Origin: Paraburkholderia bryophila | GTDB taxonomy: Bacteria; Pseudomonadota; Gammaproteobacteria; Burkholderiales; Burkholderiaceae | Length of the DNA: 64,000 nucleotides | Assembly (NCBI RefSeq): GCF_013409255.1 | Contig: NZ_JACCAS010000001.1 | Span: 558,001-622,000 of the forward strand | Reading direction: 5' to 3' | Part shown: positions 1 through 10,775 of the stretch, piece by piece | How positions within the stretch are numbered: the stretch's first letter is position 1 | How the letters are laid out: each line of letters starts with the position of its first letter | The notes under the pieces: generated by a model | Told to the model about the DNA's origin: nothing | The model's input: only the letters and a program-made list of their open reading frames with translations | Databases searched by the model: none | Made by a program: the position numbers and the translations under genes

Positions 1-237
1 CGCGCGGTAGGTGCCCGGCTCAGTCTGCATGGTGTCTCGGATTTGCTGATCGAGCGTGTCGACCAGCAGTTCGAGCGCGGTCTGCGCCTTGCCCGGCGTC
101 AGCGACAGCTTGCGGCACAGCAGCACCGAGATCGCCGTGACGACGGCCATGATGGCCCAAGTGGCGACGACGGGCCCGGTGATCGCGAGCGGACCGAGTT
201 GCAGCAGCGGCGCGGTAACCAGCGGCGACTCGATCAT
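1..237 (-). CDS. atpB: N-type F0F1 ATPase subunit a (partial)
   Basis: Only the first 79 codons lie in the window; the gene continues past the left edge. The N-terminus reads MIESPLVTAPLLQLGPLAIT, followed by a hydrophobic segment at about residues 20-42, as in the first helix of F0 subunit a, which forms the ion half-channels next to the c-ring. The ATG overlaps the atpR stop in an ATGA tetranucleotide, so translation is probably coupled. Its place after D-C-Q-R matches the known N-ATPase order. The key arginine and the ion specificity (H+ or Na+) cannot be judged from this fragment. Confidence 0.85.
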   Translation of the reverse strand, partial: MIESPLVTAPLLQLGPLAITGPVVATWAIMAVVTAISVLLCRKLSLTPGKAQTALELLVDTLDQQIRDTMQTEPGTYRA

Positions 238-515
238 GAAACGGCTCCGGCACGGCGTACCGCGATGGTGCGAGCGAGCAGGATGCCGGCCATGCCGGCG
301 AGCAGCGCGAGCGCGCCGGCGTGGGCGAGGAGCAGCAGCAGCGCGCCGGTCACGGCGAAGCGCGACAGTTGCAGCGCCAGTGCCGTGGCCGCCCTGCCCT
401 GGGCAAAGAGCGGCCAGTTCCAGCGCAGCGACATGAAGTGCCAGGCGCCCGCCAGCGTGCCGAGCGCAAGACCCATGGCAAGCTGCGCCGCGATCGACGG
501 CAATGAATTAGTCAT
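234..515 (-). CDS. atpR: N-ATPase AtpR membrane subunit
   Basis: A 93-residue protein that is almost entirely hydrophobic, with about three predicted membrane helices (roughly residues 8-28, 45-65 and 68-85). AtpR is a small protein specific to N-type ATPase operons, thought to help assemble the membrane sector. Recognition rests on size, hydrophobicity and position between atpQ and atpB. The ATG at 515 lies inside the end of atpQ (8-base overlap), and the stop overlaps the atpB start. Confidence 0.8.
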   Translation of the reverse strand: MTNSLPSIAAQLAMGLALGTLAGAWHFMSLRWNWPLFAQGRAATALALQLSRFAVTGALLLLLAHAGALALLAGMAGILLARTIAVRRAGAVS

Positions 516-821
516 GAGGGTCTCGTTGTTGACGATGCATCCATTTCCACGCCGACCAGAAGCCCACCGCCGCACCGATCATCAGCAGCGGCGCGGAGAA
601 GAACACGCGGGTGCCGAAGGTCCGGTCGAGCCAGTGGCCGACGGCGAGTCCGAGCAGCGTGGGCAGCACGATGGCCCAGCCGAGGATGCCGATCTGACCG
701 AGCCGGCTGCCGAGCGACGGCTCCGGATCGGCGCGTCCGCGTAGATCGCGTTCGGCGACCTCGCGCGCGACGTCGGCCATGCGGTCGTCACGCGATTCGC
801 CAGTACCGGGACGGGGCGGAT

Positions 822-825
<4 letters not shown>
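508..825 (-). CDS. atpQ: N-ATPase AtpQ (AtpI-like) subunit
   Basis: A 105-residue protein with a charged N-terminal third and two membrane helices (about residues 45-65 and 72-95) ending in a basic HRQQR tail. This is the AtpI/AtpQ layout; such proteins aid c-ring assembly or Mg2+ handling in F-ATPase operons. The start at 825 overlaps the atpC stop as ATGA; a later in-frame ATG at 780 is possible, but the overlap favours 825. Confidence 0.8.
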
Positions 826-2866
<2,041 letters not shown>

Positions 2867-3703
2867 TTAGTCGTGTTTGCCGGGCGTGGGATCGCGACGG
2901 TCCACCACCTCGCCGGTCGCGCGCGAGCCGCCGCTCAAGGCATGAACTTCCCTGCGCAGGGCCGCGATCTCCGCTTGCAGCGATTTGATGTCCCGATGCA
3001 TTTCGCGACGCAGCAGTCGCTCTTCCTGCTCGACGAAGATCGCCGCGATGCTCGCGAACACGAGCGACAGCAAACCGTAGCCCAGCAGCACAACGAACGC
3101 GGCGAAGACGCGCGAGGCCGGTGTGGTCGGCGCCATGTCGCCGTACCCAACGGTGGCGCTGCTTTCGAAAGCCAGCCAGACGCCCTCGGCGTACGTGTGC
3201 ACGCCCGGTTCGAGCCAGTAGAATCCCGCACCCGCCGAGGCGAGCAGCACGGCGGCCGTCGCGAGCAGCAACAGCAAGCGGTTCGGCGAGAAGAATCCGC
3301 GCAGCGACACAGCGATGCGCACGGCCACGAGACCGACGAACAGGATGCGCAGACACCATTCGAAGGACGACCACGCCGACACGCCCGACATCACACTGGC
3401 GCACGCGCCGATCGCGATCAGAACGTCGTAGCGGTTGCGCACCAGCACCCCCGCGGGCTTGCGACTCAGATGCGCAAGCCACGCCAGCGAGGCCACGAAA
3501 CCGGCCGCCATGCCGGCATAGAGCAGCCGGCCCAACTGGTGCAGGCGCGCCGATTCGCCGGCCAGTTCCAGGTAAAACGCGGGGATCGCGAGCAGGCTGA
3601 AGCCGAGTAGCACCCATTGAAGCCAACGCCATGCGTGCATGGCGGGTTCACCGTCGCGGCGATCGATACCGCCCAGACCGGCGAGCCGAAAATCTTCGTT
3701 CAT
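2867..3703 (-). CDS. Voltage-gated-type potassium channel
   Basis: A 278-residue membrane protein with about six helices and the K+ selectivity filter TVGYGD at residues 184-189, in the pore loop before the last helix (about 198-220). A basic, heptad-rich tail (about 222-260) looks like a cytoplasmic coiled coil for tetramer assembly. The fourth segment (around residues 118-137) carries few positive charges, so voltage sensing is uncertain. The ATG at 3703 has only a weak ribosome site. It sits alone between the ATPase operon and a lipoprotein gene. Confidence 0.88.
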   Translation of the reverse strand: MNEDFRLAGLGGIDRRDGEPAMHAWRWLQWVLLGFSLLAIPAFYLELAGESARLHQLGRLLYAGMAAGFVASLAWLAHLSRKPAGVLVRNRYDVLIAIGACASVMSGVSAWSSFEWCLRILFVGLVAVRIAVSLRGFFSPNRLLLLLATAAVLLASAGAGFYWLEPGVHTYAEGVWLAFESSATVGYGDMAPTTPASRVFAAFVVLLGYGLLSLVFASIAAIFVEQEERLLRREMHRDIKSLQAEIAALRREVHALSGGSRATGEVVDRRDPTPGKHD

Positions 3704-3732
3704 AGCGCCACTGTGTCCGACGTTGCAAGGGG

Positions 3733-4173
3733 TTACGCGCCGGCGCCGACGAAGGCCCGGAAATCCGTTTCGACCGCCTGAACCTGCTGGGCACAACGCG
3801 TGTAGAGCCAGCCCGGATCGCCGTCGGCGTTATACATGCCACGGCACATCCCTTTGATGCTGATGGTGGAGAGGCCGGACGGGTCGGTCGTGCGCACGGC
3901 CCAGACATAGACCGCGCCGAAACTATGCGGCTCGGCCGTTTCGATCACGGCGTCGTCCGCGCGGCGAATCGGTGTCACCGAGCGCTGCGAGACGTATCGT
4001 TTTGTCATATCCCAGATACGGTCGCAGTCGGCTCGCGCGGAACAGCTCACCGCAGCGCCCGCGCGCGCCGTCTCAAGCTGGATCTCCGTATCGCGCTGCA
4101 TCGCGACCCGCGCTTCGGTGCTGCATGCGCCGAGCCAGACGACAGCGAACGCCAGCAGAAGCCTCCCGTTCAT
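3733..4173 (-). CDS. Lipoprotein of unknown function
   Basis: A 146-residue protein starting MNGRLLLAFAVVWLGAC: a short signal peptide ending in a WLGAC lipobox, so Cys17 would be lipidated. The mature part has further cysteines (near 44, 50, 109 and 127) that could pair in the periplasm. The ATG is preceded by AAGGAG. No family was recognised. The gene lies between the K+ channel and the flavodoxin-like gene, same strand. Confidence 0.75.
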   Translation of the reverse strand: MNGRLLLAFAVVWLGACSTEARVAMQRDTEIQLETARAGAAVSCSARADCDRIWDMTKRYVSQRSVTPIRRADDAVIETAEPHSFGAVYVWAVRTTDPSGLSTISIKGMCRGMYNADGDPGWLYTRCAQQVQAVETDFRAFVGAGA

Positions 4174-4195
4174 GTCCCTTGTCTCCTTCGACCGA

Positions 4196-4708
4196 TCAGC
4201 CGATCCATTCGATTTCGCGCATGCGGGCGAGGTGCCTTTTTAGCGCCTGGGCAAACCCAGCCATCGCGGCATACGCACCCTGATGTGCCGCGGCGGCGGT
4301 GACTTTGCATTCGGCGACGACCGGCCGGTGCGCGAGTGCGCGCATCGCGCGAAGCGCCTCGTCGGCGCCGCGTCCGCCAAAGCTGCAAAAAAACGCCACC
4401 TGCGGAAGCTGCGCACGATTTTCGATCAGGTACGAACGCACCGGCGCCGAGACGGAACCGGCCCAGACCGGTGAGCCGATCACGACGAGGTCGTACGCCG
4501 AGACGCTCAGCCCGGCTGGAACGATTTCCGATGGCTTGCGGCGCAGCGCGTCCAGCAACGACCGCAGATAGCCGCCCGGACCCACCCGGTCGCTGCAATC
4601 GCAGATTTCCTCCAGGTCGGCGTTCAGCATGCCGGCGATGGCTCTAGCCAATAACCGCGTCGTTCCGGTGCGCGAGAAATAGACGACAAGAACTTTTGCT
4701 TCGGACAT
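4196..4708 (-). CDS. Flavodoxin-like protein
   Basis: A 170-residue flavodoxin-fold protein. The FMN phosphate loop YFSRTGTTR is at about residues 10-18, and a second flavin-binding loop GSPVWAGSVSAPVR at about 77-90. Such proteins carry low-potential electrons or act as NAD(P)H:quinone/FMN reductases. The ATG at 4708 has GGAGGGG upstream; longer TTG or internal starts are not needed. Two FNR-like boxes lie 90-140 bases upstream, shared with the divergent PHA synthase remnant. Confidence 0.85.
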   Translation of the reverse strand: MSEAKVLVVYFSRTGTTRLLARAIAGMLNADLEEICDCSDRVGPGGYLRSLLDALRRKPSEIVPAGLSVSAYDLVVIGSPVWAGSVSAPVRSYLIENRAQLPQVAFFCSFGGRGADEALRAMRALAHRPVVAECKVTAAAAHQGAYAAMAGFAQALKRHLARMREIEWIG

Positions 4709-4796
4709 ATCCCCCTCCGTGCCGCGCTCGGACATGCATTGGCATGAGCGATTGGCAGTGCATGCCACGAGCATAGGGGCGCGGCGCTCCGTCTTG

Positions 4797-4810
4797 ATGA
4801 TCCATGTCAA
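4797..4810. promoter_or_regulatory. FNR/ANR-like half-conserved box
   Basis: ATGAT-CCAT-GTCAA, matching the FNR-type palindrome with mismatches, about 90 bases upstream of the flavodoxin-like gene. A neighbouring TTGAT at 4794 gives a second possible half-site with the wrong spacing. Weaker than the site at 4834. Confidence 0.35.
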
Positions 4811-4833
4811 GCAATGAGCCGCACCAGCAACAT

Positions 4834-4847
4834 GTGATTCAGATCAA
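4834..4847. promoter_or_regulatory. FNR/ANR-like box before PHA synthase remnant
   Basis: GTGAT-TCAG-ATCAA differs from TTGAT-N4-ATCAA at one position. It lies 60 bases before the ATG of the decayed phaC copy and about 130 bases before the divergent flavodoxin-like gene, so it could serve either. Confidence 0.5.
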
Positions 4848-4906
4848 CCGGCAGACCGGCGTTAAGTGAGCTAATCAGCTCACGCTAACCATCACGGAAC
4901 TTTGTC

Positions 4907-5677
4907 ATGAGCAATCTCGCGGACTCGTTCGGCAACAGACGCTAACAGCGGGAACGGTATCGGGCGATGCCACGACTCGCGCGCGGGACACGCCCTTTCG
5001 CGATCTCGATCACGCCAGGGAAGCGCTGATCGCGCGGCTCACCGCGGGCTTGTCGCCGGCGGCGTTGCGCGCGGCGCTGGCCGACTGGCTCATTCATCTT
5101 GCCGCCGCGCCGGGCAAGCAACTCGAGCTGGCGTCGCTCTGGGCCGCCCATGCGCGAAGCCTGTGCGCGTATCTCGGACAGATCGGGCTCGGCCAGCATG
5201 CCCTACCGGATGCACTCGGAGTACCTGCCCCGGCTGTTCCTCGATAACGATCTGGCCTGCGGCCGCTACCTGATCGACGAGCGGCCGGTGTCGGTGCGCA
5301 ACATCCGGGCGCCGATGCTCTTGGTGGGCACCGAACGCGATCACATCGCGCCATGGCGCTCCGTCTACAAGATCCACAACCTGTCCGATACCGACATCAC
5401 GTTCGTGCTGGCGAGCGGCGGTCACAACGCCGACGTGGTGAGCGAGCCCGGTCATCCGCATCGGCACTTCCGGCTCAGGCACAGCGCGGCCGACGACCGC
5501 CGCATCGGCCCCGATCAATGGCTGACCCAGGCGCCGCCGCTGGACGGCTCGTGGTGGCCCGCGTGGCTCGACTGGCTGGCCGGGCATTCGAGTGCGCGGC
5601 GCATCGCGCCGCCGGCCTTCCAGGCGGGCGGCGAGGACCTGCCGGATGCACCTGGCACCTATGTCTATCAGCACTGA
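4907..5677 (+). pseudogene. phaC: Internally deleted class I PHA synthase
   Basis: Two pieces of a poly(3-hydroxyalkanoate) synthase remain in different frames. The first (about 4945-5150) carries the N-terminal region DLDHAREALIARL...PGKQLELA. The second (about 5190-5677) carries the C-terminal part with MPYRMHSEYL, the TERDHIAPW aspartate, the SGGHNADVVSEPGHP histidine and SWWPAWLDWL. The central part with the catalytic Cys (G-x-C-x-G) is missing, so roughly 300 codons are lost. The first ATG (4907) reaches a stop after 12 codons, so there is another frameshift near 4935. It cannot make an active enzyme. Confidence 0.88.
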
Positions 5678-5731
5678 TCTGCATTTCCGGGCCGCGCTGG
5701 AAAGGACGCGTTGCGGCTCCCGGTCTGGCGT

Positions 5732-5911
5732 CTATACGGCGTCGACGATCTCGTCGAGGACCGCCAGCAGCCGTTGCAGTTGCGCATCCCGCGCGCGCAA
5801 ACGTCGCAGCACGTCCGTCTGGTCGGGCATGGCGTCCATGGCTTCCTGCACCTCGAGAATTTTTATGGCGAGAGAACCCAGAAAGAAATTGTAGGCATCC
5901 TGTTTAGTCAT
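5732..5911 (-). CDS. Small helical protein (59 aa)
   Basis: A short reading frame starting MTKQDAYNFFLGSLAIKILE and ending LLAVLDEIVDAV. From about residue 30 it is a leucine/arginine heptad pattern predicting a coiled coil. GAGG lies just upstream of the ATG at 5911, and the gene follows the 5933-6475 gene by 21 bases, so they may be co-transcribed. No family was recognised. Its position next to the PHA synthase remnant leaves open a granule-associated or adaptor role, which is inference only. Confidence 0.55.
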   Translation of the reverse strand: MTKQDAYNFFLGSLAIKILEVQEAMDAMPDQTDVLRRLRARDAQLQRLLAVLDEIVDAV

Positions 5912-5932
5912 GGCGTCCTCGCCGCAGATCGT

Positions 5933-6475
5933 CTAGAAGCGGGCCCGTGCAGCCGTTCTTTCCCCGCAACCGCGGCTCGGCGATTGCAATCGGATCAGTG
6001 CGTGGCGGAAGTGCTCGACTTCATCGTCGGCCAGCTCGACGATCAGGCGGGTCTTCGCCAGATGGGAGCGGGCGGAAACCACGGCCGACTCCACCGAACC
6101 GGCGATTTCCGCACAACAGAGCATAACCGCGTCGCGGTCCGCTTCCGAAATGTTGCCGTCCAATACCGCGACCAGCGCACCCGCGGCGCAGTCGAGCTTC
6201 GTGATCAGTTCGCGGGTCAGCGCCGACGCAAGATTCAGCCGCAACGCGCCGCCCATGCTCAACGTCCCCTCGAACAGCGCTACGGCCTCGTTCATGTGCG
6301 GCTTCGAGCGCGCCGCGTCGCGGACCGCGTTGACCACGGCGGCCTGCAGCGCCCGCAGCACACGATCCTGTGAACCGATCAGGTCGTCAAGGCGGCGCAC
6401 CTGCTCTGCCGTTGCACGAAGAATGAATAAATGGTCACCCAGGTGGGCTCGGAGCGAATTCATCGGTTGTTCCAT
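5933..6475 (-). CDS. Helical protein of unknown function
   Basis: A roughly 180-residue protein, mostly alpha-helical and without signal peptide or membrane segment. Starts are possible at 6475 (MEQPMNSL), 6463 (MNSLRAHL) and a longer one at 6508; none has a strong ribosome site, and 6475 is a compromise. The only cysteines are around residues 95, 122-123 and 171. No family was recognised. It precedes the 59-residue coiled-coil protein on the same strand. Confidence 0.6.
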   Translation of the reverse strand: MEQPMNSLRAHLGDHLFILRATAEQVRRLDDLIGSQDRVLRALQAAVVNAVRDAARSKPHMNEAVALFEGTLSMGGALRLNLASALTRELITKLDCAAGALVAVLDGNISEADRDAVMLCCAEIAGSVESAVVSARSHLAKTRLIVELADDEVEHFRHALIRLQSPSRGCGERTAARARF

Positions 6476-6557
6476 CTCATGTCGAAAGGGCCAGCGTCGC
6501 AGATGCACTGCGCGCGGATTCGCGAGCGTGCTCTCATAGTCTGCTCACCTGCCAGAT

Positions 6558-7781
6558 TTAACGGACGCCTGCACCGTTGCTGAAGTGCGTCGGTGCGGTG
6601 CTCATTGTGTCGACGGCGATCGCCGCGTCCGTCGCTTGCACCTGGTTGCGGCCGTTGCGCTTCGCACGGTATAGCTGCGCGTCCGCGGCCACGATCAGAT
6701 TCTCGTGCCAGTCTTCGTCACCCACCGGCCAGGGCGTGCAGGCCACGCCGAAACTGGCCGTCGCGCCGATGTCGCAGCCGTGCCCCGCCGCGGTTCGACT
6801 GGCCTCGAATAGCCGACGAAACCGCTCGGCCAGCGCGATCGTCTGGTCGATCGTCGTATCGGGCAGCAGAACCAGAAACTCCTCACCGCCGTAGCGCACG
6901 ACGCTGTCGACGTGTTGCCGCGTATTGAGCAGCAGAATGCTCGCGAATTTCTGCAGCACGGTGTCGCCTGATGCGTGACCGTAGCTATCGTTGACCGCCT
7001 TGAAGTGGTCGATATCGCAGAGAATCGCGCCAAGGCAATGCTGATGCCGCCGGCACCGGTCCAGTTCGGTGCTGAGCAGCACCTCGTCGAGATAACGACG
7101 GTTGAAGCAGCCCGTCAGATGATCGCGAATGGAAAGTTGGCTCAGAAGCCGGTACGCGCGGTACTGGTCGCGCGCAGACTTGTGATGGCGGCGCGCCGCG
7201 ATGACGCCCGCGCTGTTGGCCAGAACGAGCCAGATCGTCAGTGTCGACAGGCTCGGGCCGCTCAGCCGCTCGACGCTGGCGGCCACGACGAGGAAGAGCG
7301 CCGTTGAAAGCGCCGCGAGCGCCTGAGTCAGCAATAGCGAGTTCGGAATCAGCACGTACACGACAAATAAGATGACGCACATCGCCAAGCCGGTCCATGA
7401 CGCATCGGGCGGCTGTTGCCACACCGTCAACAGAAAGGTCCCAATGCCGATGGTTTCGACGATAGTTGCAACACAGCGGACCACGCACACGGACTCTTTA
7501 CAAACGTGCACGGCGTAGAGGCCGAATGCTGCGCTCAGGACCGAAACAAGCCAGGCGCACAGCACTGCAATTGCCGGCCGCTCGCCGGAGAGGCCAAAGT
7601 GAAACAGCGAAATCGTCAGGAACGCCACGCAGAAGAACGTCGTCGCCACGCGCAGCGAAGCCCGTGCAACAGGTAGCTCCTGGCGTTGGAAGCTCGCCTC
7701 GAGACGTCGATCCTTGAACGCGACGGACCAGTTCCCGAGTTCGAAATCGGCTGCGTGTGCGGGGCGGCGGTGCTCGCTCAT
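6558..7781 (-). CDS. Membrane GGDEF diguanylate cyclase
   Basis: A 407-residue protein with about six membrane helices (residues 40-200) followed by a GGDEF domain. The signature is RYGGEEF at about 294-300, and DIDHFKAVND (Mg2+ binding) lies about 40 residues earlier, so it should make c-di-GMP. No RxxD inhibitory motif was evident before the signature. The ATG at 7781 lies 30 bases after the chemoreceptor stop with AAGG upstream, so the two are probably one transcript. Confidence 0.88.
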   Translation of the reverse strand: MSEHRRPAHAADFELGNWSVAFKDRRLEASFQRQELPVARASLRVATTFFCVAFLTISLFHFGLSGERPAIAVLCAWLVSVLSAAFGLYAVHVCKESVCVVRCVATIVETIGIGTFLLTVWQQPPDASWTGLAMCVILFVVYVLIPNSLLLTQALAALSTALFLVVAASVERLSGPSLSTLTIWLVLANSAGVIAARRHHKSARDQYRAYRLLSQLSIRDHLTGCFNRRYLDEVLLSTELDRCRRHQHCLGAILCDIDHFKAVNDSYGHASGDTVLQKFASILLLNTRQHVDSVVRYGGEEFLVLLPDTTIDQTIALAERFRRLFEASRTAAGHGCDIGATASFGVACTPWPVGDEDWHENLIVAADAQLYRAKRNGRNQVQATDAAIAVDTMSTAPTHFSNGAGVR

Positions 7782-7810
7782 TGCCTTGTCTCGTGCCTGC
7801 GTGTCGAGGA

Positions 7811-9745
7811 TCAATGCGACTCGAGATGGAAGACCGACACCCCGGCGCGCAACGCGTGGGCCTGTCCCGCCAGCGAGGTGGCGGCGGCCGCCGCTTCCTC
7901 CACCAGCGCCGCGTTCTGCTGGGTGATCTGATCCATCTGCGCAATCGCGACGTTCACCTGATCGATCCCGGCGCTTTGCTCGACGGAGGCGGCGGAAATC
8001 TCGGACATGACGGTTGCGAGTTGGCCGATCACGCTGACCGTGTGCGTGACCGCGAGTCCGGCACCCTGAACCACGGCGGTGCCGTCGACAATACGACTCA
8101 CCGAGGTTTCGATCAGCCCTTTGATGTCTTTGGCGGCGACGGCGCTGCGCTGCGCGAGCGCTCGCACTTCGCCGGCAACGACGGCAAAGCCCCTGCCCTG
8201 GTCGCCCGCCCGCGCGGCCTCCACGGCGGCATTCAACGCGAGGATATTGGTCTGGAAGGCGATGCCTTCGATCACGCCGATAATTTCACGCATACGCAGC
8301 GAGCTGTCCGATATCCCGCTCATGATCCCGACGACCGATTCGACGGCCTCGCCGCCACCGCGCGAGGCCTGCGCGGCGGCGTGCGCCAATTCGGTTGCCT
8401 GGCGCGCGTTGTCCGTGTTCTGCCGCACCGCCGCGGTCAGTTGTTCCATGCTCGACGCGGTCTGCTGGAGCGACGCGGCCTGCTCTTCCGTGCGCTGCGA
8501 TAAGTCGGTATTGCCGACGGCGAGTTCCTCCACGGCGTCCGCAATCGAGCCCGCGCCGCTGCGCACATCCGCCACGATGCCGCCGAGACTCTGATTCATC
8601 GTGTTGAGCGCCCCGAGCAGGCGTCCGGTCTCGTTGCCGCCCGGCACCTCGACCGTCGACGTGAGGTCGCCTTCCGACACGCGTTGAGCGAACGCCACCG
8701 CCGACGCGATTGGACGCGTGACCGAGCGCACAACGGCGACCGCAAACAGGCCGGCCACGAGCAGAACACCCGCGATCATGCCGAGCAGCAGAATCTGTTC
8801 GCGGCGCAGACTGTCGCCCTGCTGGCCGAGCAGGGTGTCGAGAAAGTCGATCGCCGTGGCGTCCGCCTTATATGCTGATTCCACGGCCTGCGCAAACGGC
8901 GGCTTGCCGGACGGCATGGCCGGTGCCTGGTGCGAGAGGTCGACGAGGCCTGCGCGGGTCGCATTGACGGCCTGATCGACGAGCGCCTGTGCGTCATCGA
9001 TTGGCTTGCCGATGGAGGCGCCGATTTGCGGGTTGGCCGCGATCGCCTTGGCGAAGTCGTCGTGTGCCGCGCCACCGCGTTCGCCGATGCGCTCCAGTAG
9101 ATCGGCCAGCGCCACACGCCGGGCAGCGTCGGGTTGACCTTCAGCGGCCGGCAATGCCGTGGCGAGTTCCGTTTTCGATAGCTCGTTGGTGAGCGCGGGC
9201 AGGTCGACGAGTGCGCCGCTGATCAACTGATAGCTATCCAGATCGGCATCGAGAGACAGTTGATAGTGGTCCAGAAAAACGCCGTTCGCGGTCAGCAATT
9301 GCTGGATGAGCGCGCCGTATGCGGCGCTTGCCTGCTGCGCGTGGTCCTGCGTGGCGGCAGCCGGTTTCAGGTCGGTCCACAACTGTTGCGCTTTCTGCCA
9401 TGCGGCAACCGCGGGGTCCTTGCTGTCGATGTCCGCCTTGATCTGCGCACCGACTTCGGCAAACGCCTCGTCGGCCCGATCGGTCGCCGCGCGGATCTCG
9501 CCGCTTGCGTCCGAGCCCGACCGTCCGCTTGCGAAGTCCGCCTCGCGGCGTTGCTGAACCGCATGCAATGCGCGCAAGGTGGCACGCTCGATCGCGATGC
9601 CGCTGCGTTCCAGATGCTTGGTGTCGACCAGCGCGCTCGTGCTGTTGATGAAGAGTACGGTCGGCATCGCCACCAGCAGCAAGGCGATCGCCGCCAGAAT
9701 CAGAAATTTTTTCGACAGGTTGAGTGTCGCCAGCAGCTTGTTCAC
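7811..9745 (-). CDS. Methyl-accepting chemotaxis protein
   Basis: A 644-residue class I chemoreceptor. The first helix is at about residues 8-30, a periplasmic four-helix-type sensor domain follows, and the second helix lies at about 318-340. After these come a HAMP domain and a cytoplasmic hairpin whose tip (about 488-512) carries the conserved [18 protein letters not shown]. No C-terminal CheR-binding pentapeptide (NWETF-like) is present; it ends FHLESH. The GTG at 9745 has GGAG seven bases upstream and is preferred over the TTG at 9757. The ligand is unknown. Confidence 0.92.
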   Translation of the reverse strand: MNKLLATLNLSKKFLILAAIALLLVAMPTVLFINSTSALVDTKHLERSGIAIERATLRALHAVQQRREADFASGRSGSDASGEIRAATDRADEAFAEVGAQIKADIDSKDPAVAAWQKAQQLWTDLKPAAATQDHAQQASAAYGALIQQLLTANGVFLDHYQLSLDADLDSYQLISGALVDLPALTNELSKTELATALPAAEGQPDAARRVALADLLERIGERGGAAHDDFAKAIAANPQIGASIGKPIDDAQALVDQAVNATRAGLVDLSHQAPAMPSGKPPFAQAVESAYKADATAIDFLDTLLGQQGDSLRREQILLLGMIAGVLLVAGLFAVAVVRSVTRPIASAVAFAQRVSEGDLTSTVEVPGGNETGRLLGALNTMNQSLGGIVADVRSGAGSIADAVEELAVGNTDLSQRTEEQAASLQQTASSMEQLTAAVRQNTDNARQATELAHAAAQASRGGGEAVESVVGIMSGISDSSLRMREIIGVIEGIAFQTNILALNAAVEAARAGDQGRGFAVVAGEVRALAQRSAVAAKDIKGLIETSVSRIVDGTAVVQGAGLAVTHTVSVIGQLATVMSEISAASVEQSAGIDQVNVAIAQMDQITQQNAALVEEAAAAATSLAGQAHALRAGVSVFHLESH

Positions 9746-9935
9746 TGAAGCCTCCAAGGTGTAGATCTATCTGGCGCTCCGGTACATTTCCGTTCGCCGC
9801 GATGTGGTCCGTTTGACCGTTCACCTTTTTTTCGGCCCCCCTGGCCGTTGCTGAAGTGGTTCAGTGAATTTCCGACAAATCGCAGCGGGAAAAACAAACA
9901 GATCGACGCGGCGCGGGAGGCGCCGGCCGGAGGGA

Positions 9936-10775
9936 TCAGCCGCGTTTGAACGAGCCGTGCCTGCGCGTGCGCGGCGCGACGTTGCGTGACAACGCCAGCA
10001 CTTCGTCGCGCAGTTTGGCCGGCGAGAGCGGCTTTTCGAAGTAACGCGCGTGCGTCATATCCTGCGCTTTGAGCCTGAACGTTTCGGCCGGATGGCCGGT
10101 CACGAAAACCACGGGAATCGCGGCGAAAGCCGGGTTGGCGCGCATGGCCCGGCATACGTCGAAGCCGTCCATGGTGCCGCCGAGCACGATGTCGAGAATG
10201 ATGACGTCCGGCGTCGACGCGCGCAGCAGGCCGAACGCGGCTTCGGCTTCGCCGGCCGTGCGGATGTCGCAGCCTTCACGTTCGAGCGCCGCGCTCAGCA
10301 CCTTGCGCGAGACCGCATCGTCGTCGAGAATCAGCGCGCGGATGTCGGCCAGCGGCTGAGGCCGCAAACGGCGTATGTGCGTGATGCCGGCGGAGCGCGG
10401 CACCGCCGACAGGGCCGACACGGTGGTGTCGGCCTCCTCGACGAGACCCAGATCGAATAGCGTGCGGATCTTGAATGCATCGCCCGACGACCAGTGCGGC
10501 AGAGCGAGGCATTCCAGAGCGGCCGGCGCGCCGAGAAACAGGTCGAGCGTATTGTCGGCACCCAGCTTGAGACCGGCCTGCCTCACGAGCGCAGCGAACT
10601 CTTTAACGAAATCGACGGGCCGGCGCACCGCGAACTCCACCCGATGCAACGCGCCGTTGCGACAGGCCTCGACCGTGGCCGGCCAGTTGCCCGCGCCCGC
10701 CGCCAGGCAGGCGTCCTCGACACGGCGCAACGTGTCGGCCGAGACGCCCTGAACGTTAAGCAGGTGTTCGTTCAT
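9936..10775 (-). CDS. Response regulator with C-terminal receiver
   Basis: A 279-residue protein. Residues 1-135 are an unrecognised N-terminal domain; residues 145-265 form a receiver with the acidic pocket DDD at 151-153, phospho-acceptor Asp195 (VIILDIVLGG) and a Lys near 257. Having the receiver last is unusual for a regulator. The ATG overlaps the stop of the REC-EAL gene by four bases, making this the last gene of the 17305-9936 signalling operon. The N-terminal half may be the output or a partner-binding domain. Confidence 0.8.
   Translation of the reverse strand: MNEHLLNVQGVSADTLRRVEDACLAAGAGNWPATVEACRNGALHRVEFAVRRPVDFVKEFAALVRQAGLKLGADNTLDLFLGAPAALECLALPHWSSGDAFKIRTLFDLGLVEEADTTVSALSAVPRSAGITHIRRLRPQPLADIRALILDDDAVSRKVLSAALEREGCDIRTAGEAEAAFGLLRASTPDVIILDIVLGGTMDGFDVCRAMRANPAFAAIPVVFVTGHPAETFRLKAQDMTHARYFEKPLSPAKLRDEVLALSRNVAPRTRRHGSFKRG

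Noticed and set aside
5090..5674. 194-residue minus-strand ORF
   Set aside because: Antisense to the PHA synthase remnant, whose plus-strand frames carry clear family motifs.
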